Program-made: the position numbers and the translations under genes
Shown: positions 8,201 through 15,289 of the stretch, piece by piece
How the letters are laid out: every line of letters begins with the position of its first letter
How positions within the stretch are numbered: the stretch's first letter is position 1
Source of the DNA: Clostridiales bacterium UBA5446
GTDB taxonomy: Bacteria > Bacillota > Clostridia > Oscillospirales > Oscillospiraceae
Direction of reading: 5' to 3'
DNA: 24,632 nucleotides
Assembly: GCA_002427465.1 (NCBI GenBank)
Contig: DIRC01000022.1
Coordinates: 1-24,632, forward strand
The notes under the pieces: generated by a model
Database searches by the model: none
Told to the model about the DNA's origin: nothing
Seen by the model: only the letters and a program-made list of their open reading frames with translations

Positions 8201-8231
8201 GCGTCAAGTTCAAGTACTTTAACGCGCATAT
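8195..8231 (-). terminator. Intrinsic terminator after the Nif3-like gene
   Basis: Perfect 10-bp inverted repeat (8195-8204 and 8222-8231) around a 17-base loop that itself contains the palindrome AAGTACTT. On the minus strand the stem is followed by TTTTTG. It lies 12 bases after the nif3-like stop and overlaps the spoIVA -35 element. Confidence 0.7.
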
Positions 8232-8243
8232 CGGAAGTTATGG

Positions 8244-9032
8244 TCAGGCCATGTCGGGAATATAAAACTGTGCCGTCTGCCGGTGGACACGCGACTGCGC
8301 CGCACGGATCTTTCCGCCGAAGTGCTTGGTTATTTTATCGGCCAGAATCGGGACGATGACGTTCTCCGTACAAAAATGGTCCGCGTCGATCAGGTTGATG
8401 TTCAGCTCTTCAGCCAGAAGAAACTGGTGATATTTAATATCGGCGGAGACGAAGGTGTCGCATCCCTTGCGGAAGGCAAGTTCAAGGTCCTGCCCCCCGG
8501 AGCCGCCGCAAAGACCCATACGCCGCACCGGGCGGCCGGCGTCGTGATATCTGAGACCATTGCTGTCAAGGGCCGCGCAGGCCCGGGCAAGAAAATCCGG
8601 AAACGCCTCGGCCTCGGACAGCTCGGCAATCCGGCTGATCCGATCCTCATCGTTCAGAATCCCGGAAACCCGGCCGCCCAGCTTATGCGCCAGGGCATCG
8701 TTTACACCGCCTTCAGCGGCGTCGAGATTCGTGTGCATGCATATGGCGGATATCCCTTTTTCAATTAGGCTGATGATTTTCCGGCCGGTGGCGTCCGTCG
8801 TCAGGATGTTTTTTTGCCCATCCAAAAACAGGGGGTGATGGGCCACGATAAGCTCCGCGCCCATATACACAGCCTCTTCGATCACCGCGTCGGTGATATC
8901 AAGGGACACCAGCACTCTGGATACCTGATTTTCCGGAAATCCCGCCAGAAGCCCCACATTGTCAAAGTCCAGCTTTAGCTCCCGGGGAGCAAGTTGCCAA
9001 AGATAAGCCTCAATATCTCTTACCGTTGCCAT
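8244..9032 (-). CDS. Nif3-like dinuclear metal-centre protein (YqfO/YbgI family)
   Basis: Widespread conserved protein with a two-metal site; databases call it GTP cyclohydrolase 1 type 2 on limited evidence, and the true substrate is uncertain. The 262 residues carry all expected metal ligands: His65-His66 in AHHPLF, His100 and Asp104 in MHTNLDAAEGG, and His219 and Glu223 in DADHFCTEN. DNVGLL at 24-29 is another family mark. This is the short form without the central PII-like insertion seen in B. subtilis YqfO. The ATG comes one base after the trmK stop and its ribosome-binding site (GGGAGGG) lies inside the end of trmK, so the two are one operon. The trmK-nif3 pair is conserved in Firmicutes. 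Confidence 0.93.
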   Translation of the reverse strand: MATVRDIEAYLWQLAPRELKLDFDNVGLLAGFPENQVSRVLVSLDITDAVIEEAVYMGAELIVAHHPLFLDGQKNILTTDATGRKIISLIEKGISAICMHTNLDAAEGGVNDALAHKLGGRVSGILNDEDRISRIAELSEAEAFPDFLARACAALDSNGLRYHDAGRPVRRMGLCGGSGGQDLELAFRKGCDTFVSADIKYHQFLLAEELNINLIDADHFCTENVIVPILADKITKHFGGKIRAAQSRVHRQTAQFYIPDMA

Positions 9033-9033
9033 G

Positions 9034-9711
9034 TTATATTCCCTCCCTTATGCTTTGCAGCCGCTGAAGCCTGCCGCCCACCCAAAGGCCATCTGTTCCG
9101 CTCCTGGCCAGGGCCAGTCCCCCGGCAGCCTTTTGGAGGACGGCTATGCGCGCGTCCAGCCAGCACGGCAACAGAGGATCGCGGTTTTCCGCCAGGACAT
9201 CCTCGATAAACACAGGCCGGCGCGAAACGCCGTCCCCATGGGCGGAAATGATGGCGTATAGCCTGCCGGCATCCTCCGCCAGAACCGCGCCGTCCAGGGG
9301 GTACCCCTCCCCTGCCAGCCAGACGCATAGCTCGTCGTGCCTTGTCTGGGGCTGAAGAATAAGCCGAGTTCCGGATTTTGTCCAAGGTGCGCCGGCCAGA
9401 ATGGATATGATGGTCTCGCCGCCCATTCCGGCTATGATCACGCTGTCTGCCGCCGATGCGCCGTCATACGACAATCCGTCGCATAGCACGAAACGGATCC
9501 GGCTTTCAACGCCGTGGGCTTCGGCCGAGCGCATTGCCCTCTCAAGAGGGCCGGGCCTGATGTCAGTGGCCGTAATCCGCTCCGTCTGTCCCCGCAGAGC
9601 CAGCCAAACGGGAATGTACCCATGGTCGGTGCCCACATCAACAATATGTCTGCCGGACTCGGCGGCCCGGGCAATGGCGTAAAGCCTGGGGGATAGTCTG
9701 AATTCTTTCAT
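9034..9711 (-). CDS. trmK: tRNA (adenine(22)-N1)-methyltransferase TrmK
   Basis: S-adenosylmethionine-dependent enzyme that methylates N1 of adenine 22 in tRNA. The class I methyltransferase fold is seen in VDVGTDHGYIP (24-34), the ATDIRPGPLERA segment, a GMGGETI motif near residue 95 and LILQPQ. At 225 residues the length matches YqfN/TrmK of B. subtilis. The N-terminus MKEFRLSPRLYAIA agrees with the family, so the ATG at 9711 is well supported, yet no Shine-Dalgarno sequence precedes it: the 16 bases upstream are only A and T and run straight into a terminator stem. The message may be leaderless or nearly so. The next gene, nif3-like, follows after one base. Confidence 0.93.
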   Translation of the reverse strand: MKEFRLSPRLYAIARAAESGRHIVDVGTDHGYIPVWLALRGQTERITATDIRPGPLERAMRSAEAHGVESRIRFVLCDGLSYDGASAADSVIIAGMGGETIISILAGAPWTKSGTRLILQPQTRHDELCVWLAGEGYPLDGAVLAEDAGRLYAIISAHGDGVSRRPVFIEDVLAENRDPLLPCWLDARIAVLQKAAGGLALARSGTDGLWVGGRLQRLQSIREGI

Positions 9712-9727
9712 ATATAATATATAATAA

Positions 9728-9750
9728 AAAGCCGGTGATTGGCCGGCTTT
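9728..9750 (-). terminator. Intrinsic terminator after the DUF1858-type gene
   Basis: 8-bp perfect stem (9728-9735 with 9743-9750), 7-base loop, followed on the minus strand by TTTTTATTAT. It separates the small CxxC gene from trmK, whose start codon is only 16 bases beyond. Confidence 0.8.
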
Positions 9751-9766
9751 CTATCGAATCCTTCAG

Positions 9767-9970
9767 TCAGGCGCTCTGAAGGAACGCCTTAAGCTTTGAG
9801 ATAAATTCATCCGGGTTTACCCCATGCGCATAGCAAGCCTGCTCGATGTTCTCTCCGCTTGCCAGGGCGCAACCCATGCAGTGCATACCGATAGACTGAA
9901 AAATGGGCATTGCCTGGGGAGCGTTTTCGATTATTTCGGAAATCAGCGTTTCCTTGGTGATTTCAAACAT
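9767..9970 (-). CDS. Small DUF1858 / hybrid-cluster-protein-associated redox disulfide protein
   Basis: A 67-residue protein with the pattern of DUF1858 (TIGR03980-type). The key feature is a redox-type CxxC, Cys31-Met-Gly-Cys34, in IGMHCMGCALASGE, plus Cys46; the fold is expected to be a small helical domain. A role in thiol redox chemistry is inferred from the motif; partner and substrate are unknown. I take the ATG at 9970, five bases after a consensus AGGAGG (9976-9981); an upstream ATG at 9994 lacks such a site. A small hairpin (TGTGC/GCACA, 9981-9995) touches the ribosome-binding site. No hybrid-cluster-protein gene is in this window. Confidence 0.85.
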   Translation of the reverse strand: MFEITKETLISEIIENAPQAMPIFQSIGMHCMGCALASGENIEQACYAHGVNPDEFISKLKAFLQSA

Positions 9971-10025
9971 AGCGACCTCCTGTGCATTTCGCACATTTCT
10001 TTCTGACGGTAAGATTATCCAGAAA

Positions 10026-10074
10026 CGAAGAAAACGATTGGGACGCCCGCCGGCATCCCAATTGTTTTCGTTCG
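10026..10074 (-). terminator. Stem-loop, probable terminator after the zinc-ribbon gene
   Basis: Long hairpin of about 18 bp (core arms 10030-10043 and 10056-10069, outer arms CGAA/TTCG) with one mismatch (A-C on minus, G-U on plus) and one bulge. It starts 12 bases beyond the zinc-ribbon stop. The following T-run on the minus strand is interrupted, so termination strength is uncertain. Confidence 0.55.
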
Positions 10075-10085
10075 ATTACTGCCAG

Positions 10086-10373
10086 TCAGGCTCTGTCCTG
10101 CTGCTCCCTGATCTTCGCGAAGCACTCGCTGCAGTAGACGGGACGGTCAGACTTGGGCTCGAAAGGAACCTTCGCCTCGGCGCCGCACCCCGCGCAAACG
10201 GCGGTGAAGTACTCCCGGGGACCGCGAGCCGCGTTCTTGCGGGCATCACGGCAGGCCTTGCAGCGCTGAGGCTCATTCTGGAAACCACGCTCAGCATAAA
10301 ACTCCTGCTCTCCGGCGGTAAACACGAACTCCTGTCCGCATTCCTTACACACTAGGGTTTTGTCTTCGTACAT
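10086..10373 (-). CDS. Double zinc-ribbon protein (zinc-ribbon domain plus CxxC-x17-CxxC)
   Basis: A 95-residue protein with two treble-clef/rubredoxin-like zinc sites. The first is Cys9, Cys12 with Cys38, Cys41, as in the probable zinc-ribbon family zf-trcl. The second is Cys60, Cys63 with Cys81, Cys84 (VYCSEC), resembling the CxxC-x17-CxxC family. Between them is a basic segment (RDARKNAARGPRE). The ribosome-binding site GAGGG lies about 7 bases before the ATG. No promoter is evident in the 45 bases after sigH, so it is probably transcribed with it. A nucleic-acid-binding or RNA polymerase-associated role is possible from fold and neighbour, but this is inference. Confidence 0.85.
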   Translation of the reverse strand: MYEDKTLVCKECGQEFVFTAGEQEFYAERGFQNEPQRCKACRDARKNAARGPREYFTAVCAGCGAEAKVPFEPKSDRPVYCSECFAKIREQQDRA

Positions 10374-10418
10374 TTTGTACCCTCTCTTTTGATAGTCTTG
10401 CCTTGCGGCTATATGCGT

Positions 10419-11039
10419 TCAGCTCCTGCTGAAATCGCCAAGGTTGGACTCCCTCGCCAATTTACGGCGAATTCGCTGCACGGCATTATCCACAGATTTC
10501 TCCGTTCTGTCTGTCTTCTCGGCAATTTCGCGATAAGACAGTCCTTCCAAATAAAGGAAGAGAATCTGTGTTTCAAATTTTGATAAACACCGTGAAAAGG
10601 TGGAATAAAATTCTATTTCGCTCTCTCTGGCAAGAACCTTTTCCTCGGGGGTGCGCCTGAACGCTTCTGGAAATGCCGCAGCGTGAGTCTGGGCTTCGTC
10701 CGAGAGGATGTACTCTAATGACACGCCGTCATTGAGTGGAATGTGCTTTTGCCGGGATGCTGATTTAATAGCGGATTTAAGCCGGTTTCTGATACAGTGT
10801 TCCGCAAATGTTTTAAAAGATGCGCCGGAGCTGTCATCATACTGTCGTATTGCCGATAGGAGACCGAGCATACCTTCCTGAGTGAGGTCCTCACTGTCCC
10901 CCCCCGCCAGGAAATATGGGCGCGCACAAATGCGAACCAGCCTGCTATAGCGCATGGCGAGCTGTTCTTCAGCCTCGCTGTTACCGCCTGCCGCAAGCCT
11001 CTGCAGCGCCGTATCTGATAAAGTGGCATAATCTATCAT
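10419..11039 (-). CDS. sigH: RNA polymerase sporulation sigma factor SigH
   Basis: Sigma-70-family factor resembling Spo0H of B. subtilis, which directs early stationary-phase and sporulation transcription. At 206 residues the size fits. Region 2 includes YFLAGGDSEDLTQEGMLGL and SFKTFAEHCI; the SigH-typical ASRQKHIPLN follows at about 93-102; the C-terminal helix-turn-helix of region 4 reads LSYREIAEKTDRTEKSVDNA. These match Spo0H more closely than other alternative factors. The ATG at 11039 has only a distant AGGA, so translation initiation may be weak. A sigma-A promoter lies at 11073-11100. The following gene is the double zinc-ribbon protein. Confidence 0.93.
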   Translation of the reverse strand: MIDYATLSDTALQRLAAGGNSEAEEQLAMRYSRLVRICARPYFLAGGDSEDLTQEGMLGLLSAIRQYDDSSGASFKTFAEHCIRNRLKSAIKSASRQKHIPLNDGVSLEYILSDEAQTHAAAFPEAFRRTPEEKVLARESEIEFYSTFSRCLSKFETQILFLYLEGLSYREIAEKTDRTEKSVDNAVQRIRRKLARESNLGDFSRS

Positions 11040-11072
11040 AACTTTGATTATATCCTAAAAATATACAAAACC

Positions 11073-11100
11073 ATTATATAGCAAAGCAAGTAAAAGTCAA
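11073..11100 (-). promoter_or_regulatory. Sigma-A promoter of sigH
   Basis: -35 TTGACT (11095-11100), 16-base spacer, perfect -10 TATAAT (11073-11078). It lies in a strongly A/T-rich 142-base gap (11040-11181) between sigH and the end of ruvB. No clear terminator for ruvB was recognised in that gap; two AATTGCT-x-AA direct repeats are present. Confidence 0.7.
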
Positions 11101-11181
11101 GGGGATAAATTGATTTTCAGCATACATTAAGCAATTATTTTAATATTTTTTTGAGCAATTTCGCTAATTTTTGCAAAACAC

Positions 11182-12222
11182 TTATAGGGTAAGCTGCTCC
11201 TGCCCGATGTATTCCAGACCAAGGTGTTCATAAGCGCGTTTTGTTACACAGCGCCCTCGGGGCGTCCTGGTCAGATATCCCCGCTGTAAAAGATATGGCT
11301 CGTAAACATCCTCAAGGGTTATGGCCTCTTCGTTTATTGTAGCTGCCAGGGTTTCGATGCCAACCGGCCCTCCCCCATAAAACTCAATGATGCTTCTCAG
11401 CATACGCCGGTCAATGGCGTCAAGCCCCTGCTGATCCACTTCCAGTCTCAGAAGAGCTTGGTTTGCAATGGACTGGGTGATGATGCCGTCACCCTTGACC
11501 TGGGCGAAGTCCCGCACGCGCCGGAGCATGCGGTTTGCGATACGCGGCGTCCCCCGTGAGCGGGAGGCGATTTCCATAGCGCCGTCCCCGCTGATCTCAA
11601 CACCCAGGATACCCGCGCTGCGCCTGACGATCTGCTGAAGCTCGTCGTCCGTATACAGCTCCAGCCTGAGCGTCACGCCAAATCTGTCCCGCAGGGGCGC
11701 GGTCAACTGGCCGGAACGGGTGGTGGCGCCGATGAGTGTGAATCTCGGCAGGTCAAGCCGGATCGAATTCGCCGATGGGCCTTTGCCGATGATGATATCA
11801 ATGGCATAATCCTCCATCGCGGGGTAAAGGATCTCCTCCACCGCGCGATTGAGCCTGTGTATTTCGTCGACGAACAGAATGTCGTTTTCCTGAAGATTTG
11901 TCAGCAGCGCGGCCAGATCGCCCGGTTTTTCGATGGCGGGGCCGGAAGTGATGCGCATATTCACCCCCATCTCGTTGGCGATGATTGCGGCCAGGGTCGT
12001 TTTGCCAAGCCCCGGGGGGCCGTGCAGAAGGACGTGATCCAGGGATTCGCCCCGCATTCTGGCCGCTTGTATGAAGATGTTCAGATTCTCCTTCGCCTTA
12101 TCCTGCCCGATATACTCAGACATCTGTCTTGGGCGAAGGGAACCTTCGTTGGCGTCTTCCGGCAGAATTACCGAAGAGGTGACAAGCTGTTCACCGTCGT
12201 TTCCCGAAAAGCTGATGCTCAT
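11182..12222 (-). CDS. ruvB: Holliday junction branch migration helicase RuvB
   Basis: Hexameric AAA+ motor that, with RuvA, drives branch migration of Holliday junctions. The 346 residues include Walker A GPPGLGKTT (68-76), Walker B with DEIHRL (119-124), the sensor segment LIGATTRSGQLTAPLRDRFG, and a C-terminal winged-helix DNA-binding domain. The gene starts 11 bases after ruvA and is the last member of ruvC-ruvA-ruvB. Its ribosome-binding site is weak (GAGATGA), consistent with coupling to ruvA. Confidence 0.98.
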   Translation of the reverse strand: MSISFSGNDGEQLVTSSVILPEDANEGSLRPRQMSEYIGQDKAKENLNIFIQAARMRGESLDHVLLHGPPGLGKTTLAAIIANEMGVNMRITSGPAIEKPGDLAALLTNLQENDILFVDEIHRLNRAVEEILYPAMEDYAIDIIIGKGPSANSIRLDLPRFTLIGATTRSGQLTAPLRDRFGVTLRLELYTDDELQQIVRRSAGILGVEISGDGAMEIASRSRGTPRIANRMLRRVRDFAQVKGDGIITQSIANQALLRLEVDQQGLDAIDRRMLRSIIEFYGGGPVGIETLAATINEEAITLEDVYEPYLLQRGYLTRTPRGRCVTKRAYEHLGLEYIGQEQLTL

Positions 12223-12233
12223 GTCGTGTCATC

Positions 12234-12839
12234 TCATTTCATTATGTTCTTAAGGGCCGCTTTTATGATCTCCTCGGTTTTCAGGCCGGAGATTTCCACG
12301 CCGCGCAGCGCCGAATTAATCTCAGCGGCGCCGTAGCCCAGGACGGACAGGGCCGCGGCAGCGTCAGCAAGCGTCTGATCCTGACCAAATACCGGCACGC
12401 CGGAATCCAGCGGGGCCGGCATGGCAAGATTTGTGCTTTCCTTGGCGATCTTGTCTTTCAGTTCCAAGATGACCCGCTGGGCAATTTTTTTGCCGATGCC
12501 GGGCGCGATTGTCAGCGCCTTTTCATCGCCGGAAATGATAGCTGTTGCCAGAGTCTCCGGCGTTCCTGCCGAGAGAATTGATACAGCCGCCTTAGGGCCG
12601 ACGCCTGAAACGCCGATCAGCAATTCAAAGCAGCGCTTCTCACTTTTTGACCAGAAGCCGTAAAGGTCAAAGCAATCCTCCCGAATATAATCAAACACAT
12701 AAAATTTTGTTTTTTCACCAAGCTTCACATGGGAAATGGTATTGAGGGTCGTATTGAGCCTGAAACCCAGACCGCCGCAGTCAACAACCGCAACGTAAGG
12801 CTCAAGCTCTGAGACGATCCCTTCTATATGGTGGAACAT
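12234..12839 (-). CDS. ruvA: Holliday junction DNA-binding subunit RuvA
   Basis: Tetrameric protein that holds the four-way junction and loads RuvB. The 201-residue chain shows the N-terminal OB-fold (from MFHHIEGIVSEL), tandem helix-hairpin-helix motifs around LIGVSGVGPKAAV and IAPGIGKKIAQRVI, and the small C-terminal domain that binds RuvB (about 150-201). The ATG at 12839 follows GGGAGGT by 8 bases and lies inside the end of ruvC, overlapping it by 16 bases. Confidence 0.97.
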   Translation of the reverse strand: MFHHIEGIVSELEPYVAVVDCGGLGFRLNTTLNTISHVKLGEKTKFYVFDYIREDCFDLYGFWSKSEKRCFELLIGVSGVGPKAAVSILSAGTPETLATAIISGDEKALTIAPGIGKKIAQRVILELKDKIAKESTNLAMPAPLDSGVPVFGQDQTLADAAAALSVLGYGAAEINSALRGVEISGLKTEEIIKAALKNIMK

Positions 12840-13339
12840 GTGGGACTACCTCCCTGCCTGTTTAATAGCGAGGTCGCGCTGCGCGCGTGACAGATGGCGA
12901 TGGCCACGGCGTCTGCCGCGTCGTCCGGCTTCGGCGGGGCATTAAGGTTGAGGATGCGGCGCACCATGTCAATAACCTGCCTTTTTTCCGCGCGGCCGTA
13001 TCCGACGACAGCCTGCTTGACCTGCAGCGGAGTGTATTCAAATATCCGGACCCCCGCTCGGTATCCGGCCAGCAGAATCACGCCCCTGCCCTGGGCCACG
13101 GAAATGCCGGTGGTGATGTTGGTGTTGAAAAACAGCTCCTCCACCGCCATGGCGTCCGGAGAAAAGCTTTTGATAAGCTCATTGGTATCCCTGTAGATCA
13201 GATCGAGGCGGCTTGAAAGCGGCGTTCCCGCCGGGGTAGTGATCACGCCGCAGTTTATGAGAGACAGGCTGTTTTTTCCTGAATCCACCACGCCGAAGCC
13301 GATGGTGGCAATCCCGGGATCGATACCTAAAATACGCAT
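12824..13339 (-). CDS. ruvC: Crossover junction endodeoxyribonuclease RuvC
   Basis: RNase H-fold resolvase that cuts Holliday junctions. Catalytic acidic residues are present: Asp7 (GIDPG), Glu67 (AVEELFF), Asp140 and Asp143 (DDAADA). I use the ATG at 13339, giving 171 residues, because it follows a GAGAGGG site and starts with the family-typical MRILGIDPG; a longer frame to 13456 would extend through the upstream terminator and promoter. First gene of ruvCAB, driven from the promoter at 13366-13394. Confidence 0.97.
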   Translation of the reverse strand: MRILGIDPGIATIGFGVVDSGKNSLSLINCGVITTPAGTPLSSRLDLIYRDTNELIKSFSPDAMAVEELFFNTNITTGISVAQGRGVILLAGYRAGVRIFEYTPLQVKQAVVGYGRAEKRQVIDMVRRILNLNAPPKPDDAADAVAIAICHARSATSLLNRQGGSPTCSTI

Positions 13340-13365
13340 GATAACCCTCTCTCCTTTAAAATGAT

Positions 13366-13394
13366 ATTCTATCATACTTGCAAAATCAAGGCAA
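13366..13394 (-). promoter_or_regulatory. Sigma-A promoter of ruvCAB
   Basis: -10 TAGAAT (13366-13371) with an extended TGA just upstream, 17-base spacer, and -35 TTGCCT (13389-13394). It lies between the xerD terminator and the ruvC ATG. Confidence 0.6.
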
Positions 13395-13414
13395 GCGCAA
13401 CCGCCGCGGGGCAG

Positions 13415-13449
13415 AAAAAAGCGGCCGCCGTTATAAACAGCGCCCGCTT
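13415..13449 (-). terminator. Intrinsic terminator after xerD
   Basis: GC-rich 12-bp stem with one mismatch (13419-13430 and 13438-13449), 7-base loop, and a run of six T on the minus strand (13415-13420, partly within the stem). It lies 19 bases after the xerD stop. Confidence 0.8.
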
Positions 13450-13468
13450 CAGGCATTTATAAAAAAGT

Positions 13469-14359
13469 TCAGGCTCTGGGGTGGGCTTTGTTATATACAT
13501 CCTTCAACTGCTTCTTGACCAGTTGAGAATATACCTGGGTAGATGAAATGTCCGCGTGCCCAAGCATCTCCTGAATGGACCGAAGGTCCGCCCCGTTTTC
13601 CAGCAGGTGCGCCGCAAAAGAATGACGCAGCGTGTGAGGGGTGATGGTCTTTTCAATTTTCGCTTTGTTCTGATAGGACTTTATGATTTTCCAGAAGCCC
13701 TGGCGCGACATCCTGTCTCCGCTGACATTCACAAACAGGGACTGTTCCTCCGGTGACCCGATCATTTGCGGCCTGATAAATTCGATATATTCAGAAAGGG
13801 CGCGTATCGCCTTGGGATAAAGGGGGATGATTCGCACCTTTTCCTTACTGGCGCAACGTATTACACCGGCGGAAAGATTGATGTCGGTGACATTGAGGGA
13901 AATCAGCTCGCTCACCCTGATTCCCGTTGCATAAAGCAGCTCCAACATCGCATGGTCCCGGTAGCCCTTCATATCCGTGCATTCCGGCTGTTCCAGCAGA
14001 AGCTCAACCTCTTTGCTTGATAATATCTGAGGCAGTTTCTGAGTGGTTTTTTCCGGAACCAGCTGCCCTGTGGGGGTGAAATCAATAACGCCTTCCGTAA
14101 CCAGAAAAGAATAAAAACATTTGAGGGATGCGATACAGCGGGATACTGTCGCCACAGATTTTCCGCTGTTTTTCAGCCAGGCGACATATTCGCCGAGGGC
14201 GTTCTCCCCGGCCGTATCCAGTGTGTCTCCCTTATGGGTGGAGAGATAATCGGAAAGCTGCCTGACGTCGCGCACGTATGAAGCCAACGTATTTGCCGAT
14301 GATTTTTTCACGTTTGCCAGATAGGTTTCAAACTGCTCAAGGCATTCCTGATCCGTCAT
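13469..14359 (-). CDS. xerD: Tyrosine recombinase XerD-like
   Basis: Chromosome-dimer resolvase of the phage-integrase family, 296 residues, the usual XerD size. The core-binding domain spans about 1-90, and the catalytic domain contains Arg148 (ATGIRVSEL), a lysine in SKEKVR (Lys172 or Lys174), His242 and Arg245 (PHTLRHSFAAHLL), His268 (MLGHAD) and nucleophile Tyr277 (VYSQL). The ATG at 14359 has GGGAGGT 8 bases upstream; an ATG at 14380 would put that site inside the coding region. It follows spoIIM after 23 bases. The spoIIM-xerD (ripX) neighbourhood is also found in B. subtilis, supporting XerD over XerC. Confidence 0.93.
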   Translation of the reverse strand: MTDQECLEQFETYLANVKKSSANTLASYVRDVRQLSDYLSTHKGDTLDTAGENALGEYVAWLKNSGKSVATVSRCIASLKCFYSFLVTEGVIDFTPTGQLVPEKTTQKLPQILSSKEVELLLEQPECTDMKGYRDHAMLELLYATGIRVSELISLNVTDINLSAGVIRCASKEKVRIIPLYPKAIRALSEYIEFIRPQMIGSPEEQSLFVNVSGDRMSRQGFWKIIKSYQNKAKIEKTITPHTLRHSFAAHLLENGADLRSIQEMLGHADISSTQVYSQLVKKQLKDVYNKAHPRA

Positions 14360-14382
14360 GTGTCCCCACCTCCCTCTCATTA

Positions 14383-14985
14383 TTAAATCAGAAAATCAAC
14401 AATTTGCGGTATAAGCGAATATTCTATCGCAGCGGCAAGCACCAAAGACGATGCGCACCCAAGAAGCTCCAATAGCCCGGAATCCGACGATGGCGCCGCC
14501 GGCCTTCTGTCGTACAGGGAAAGCAGCCCTGCGGAAAAGCGAAAGCTGCTGTTTCCGAGGATGAACAGACTCGGCACGGTGAGCAGCGAGGGTAAGCCCA
14601 GAATGACAGCGGTAAGTACAAGGCCGCTGTCAGGATATATTGAAGCAATCGAGGCCGCAGTGCAGGACAACACGAAACCGCGCAGAGCAAACACGGCGGG
14701 GATTAGTACCGCACCGAGCAATGAGGTCGCCAGCAAAAGCACTGCGATATGATATTTGGAGCAAAAAAATAAAAGCGCCCAAAAGCCGCTGGCTTCATAG
14801 ATGTTGCCGTTTCCCAGAAGAACCTGTTCAGCGGCGGAAACCGTAAACTGCCATGTTCCTGTCAGCGAACCCAGAACCGCACCTACAACAAATGAAACAA
14901 ACAGCAGCGGAGACTGCCAAAGACGGGTATCGATTCTTGCTGTACGCGCACGAATACCGCGCAGCTTGTAACCGTTGATTTTCAT
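14383..14985 (-). CDS. spoIIM: Stage II sporulation protein M
   Basis: Integral membrane subunit of the SpoIID-SpoIIM-SpoIIP engulfment complex, which localises the peptidoglycan-degrading enzymes during forespore engulfment. The 200 residues show a short cytoplasmic N-terminus, hydrophobic segments near 26-47, 68-88, 96-115 and 118-143, and a C-terminal one near 170-195, with the family-like ALRGFVLSCTAASIAS block. B. subtilis SpoIIM has about 215 residues. The ATG follows a G-rich site ending GGTGA. The gene is first in a spoIIM-xerD unit; two candidate promoters lie upstream. Confidence 0.88.
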   Translation of the reverse strand: MKINGYKLRGIRARTARIDTRLWQSPLLFVSFVVGAVLGSLTGTWQFTVSAAEQVLLGNGNIYEASGFWALLFFCSKYHIAVLLLATSLLGAVLIPAVFALRGFVLSCTAASIASIYPDSGLVLTAVILGLPSLLTVPSLFILGNSSFRFSAGLLSLYDRRPAAPSSDSGLLELLGCASSLVLAAAIEYSLIPQIVDFLI

Positions 14986-15056
14986 TGTACATCACCCCCC
15001 GCAAGGAAAATTCGCGCGGTCGATAATGTTACAATTTACATAATGTGAGTAGGCAC

Positions 15057-15085
15057 AATATAATACAAATTCCATCAGTAATCAA
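15057..15085 (-). promoter_or_regulatory. Candidate sigma-A promoter of spoIIM-xerD
   Basis: -35 TTGATT (15080-15085), 17-base spacer, -10 TATATT (15057-15062). Four of six and five of six consensus positions match; the start would be about 65 bases before spoIIM. It could supply basal expression needed for xerD. Confidence 0.42.
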
Positions 15086-15181
15086 GTCCTTTGTCATAAT
15101 TAGTTAATTTTTGTGAATTATGCCTATAGGTTATGTTAACTGTATTATGTTAACTAACGATACTCACCGCGCTCCTGCGTT

Positions 15182-15210
15182 AAGGTATGGCTTGGTATCC
15201 AACAATATTT
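15182..15210 (-). promoter_or_regulatory. Candidate sigma-E-type promoter of spoIIM
   Basis: AAATATT (15204-15210), 14-base spacer, CATACCTT (15182-15189). Each box misses the sigma-E consensus (KMATATT, CATACANT) at one position, and the spacing equals that of the spoIVA promoter. It lies about 195 bases before the spoIIM ATG, leaving a long leader. Confidence 0.35.
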
Positions 15211-15289
15211 GGTATCGCCCAGAATTGCGCGCACAACATATTGGTAATCAGATCAATATTATGTCTACCAAACCCGTGAATACTCTCAG

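Larger units (their letters stand above)
14986..15289. other. 304-base non-coding region upstream of spoIIM with direct repeats
   Basis: A/T-rich region between spoIIM and the end of the YrzE-like gene. It holds two candidate minus-strand promoters; two copies of TTATGTTAACT (15131-15141 and 15145-15155); two related 16-17-base units beginning CAACA and ending TTGGTATC or TTGGTAATC (15200-15216 and 15234-15249); an extra TTGGTATC at 15192-15199; and an inverted TACCAAA at 15266-15272. I saw no tRNA and no convincing small gene. No clear terminator for the upstream gene was found. Confidence 0.6.

Noticed and set aside
15192..15272. TTGGTATC repeats considered as a CRISPR array
   Set aside because: Units are short and imperfect, spacing is irregular, and no cas genes are near.
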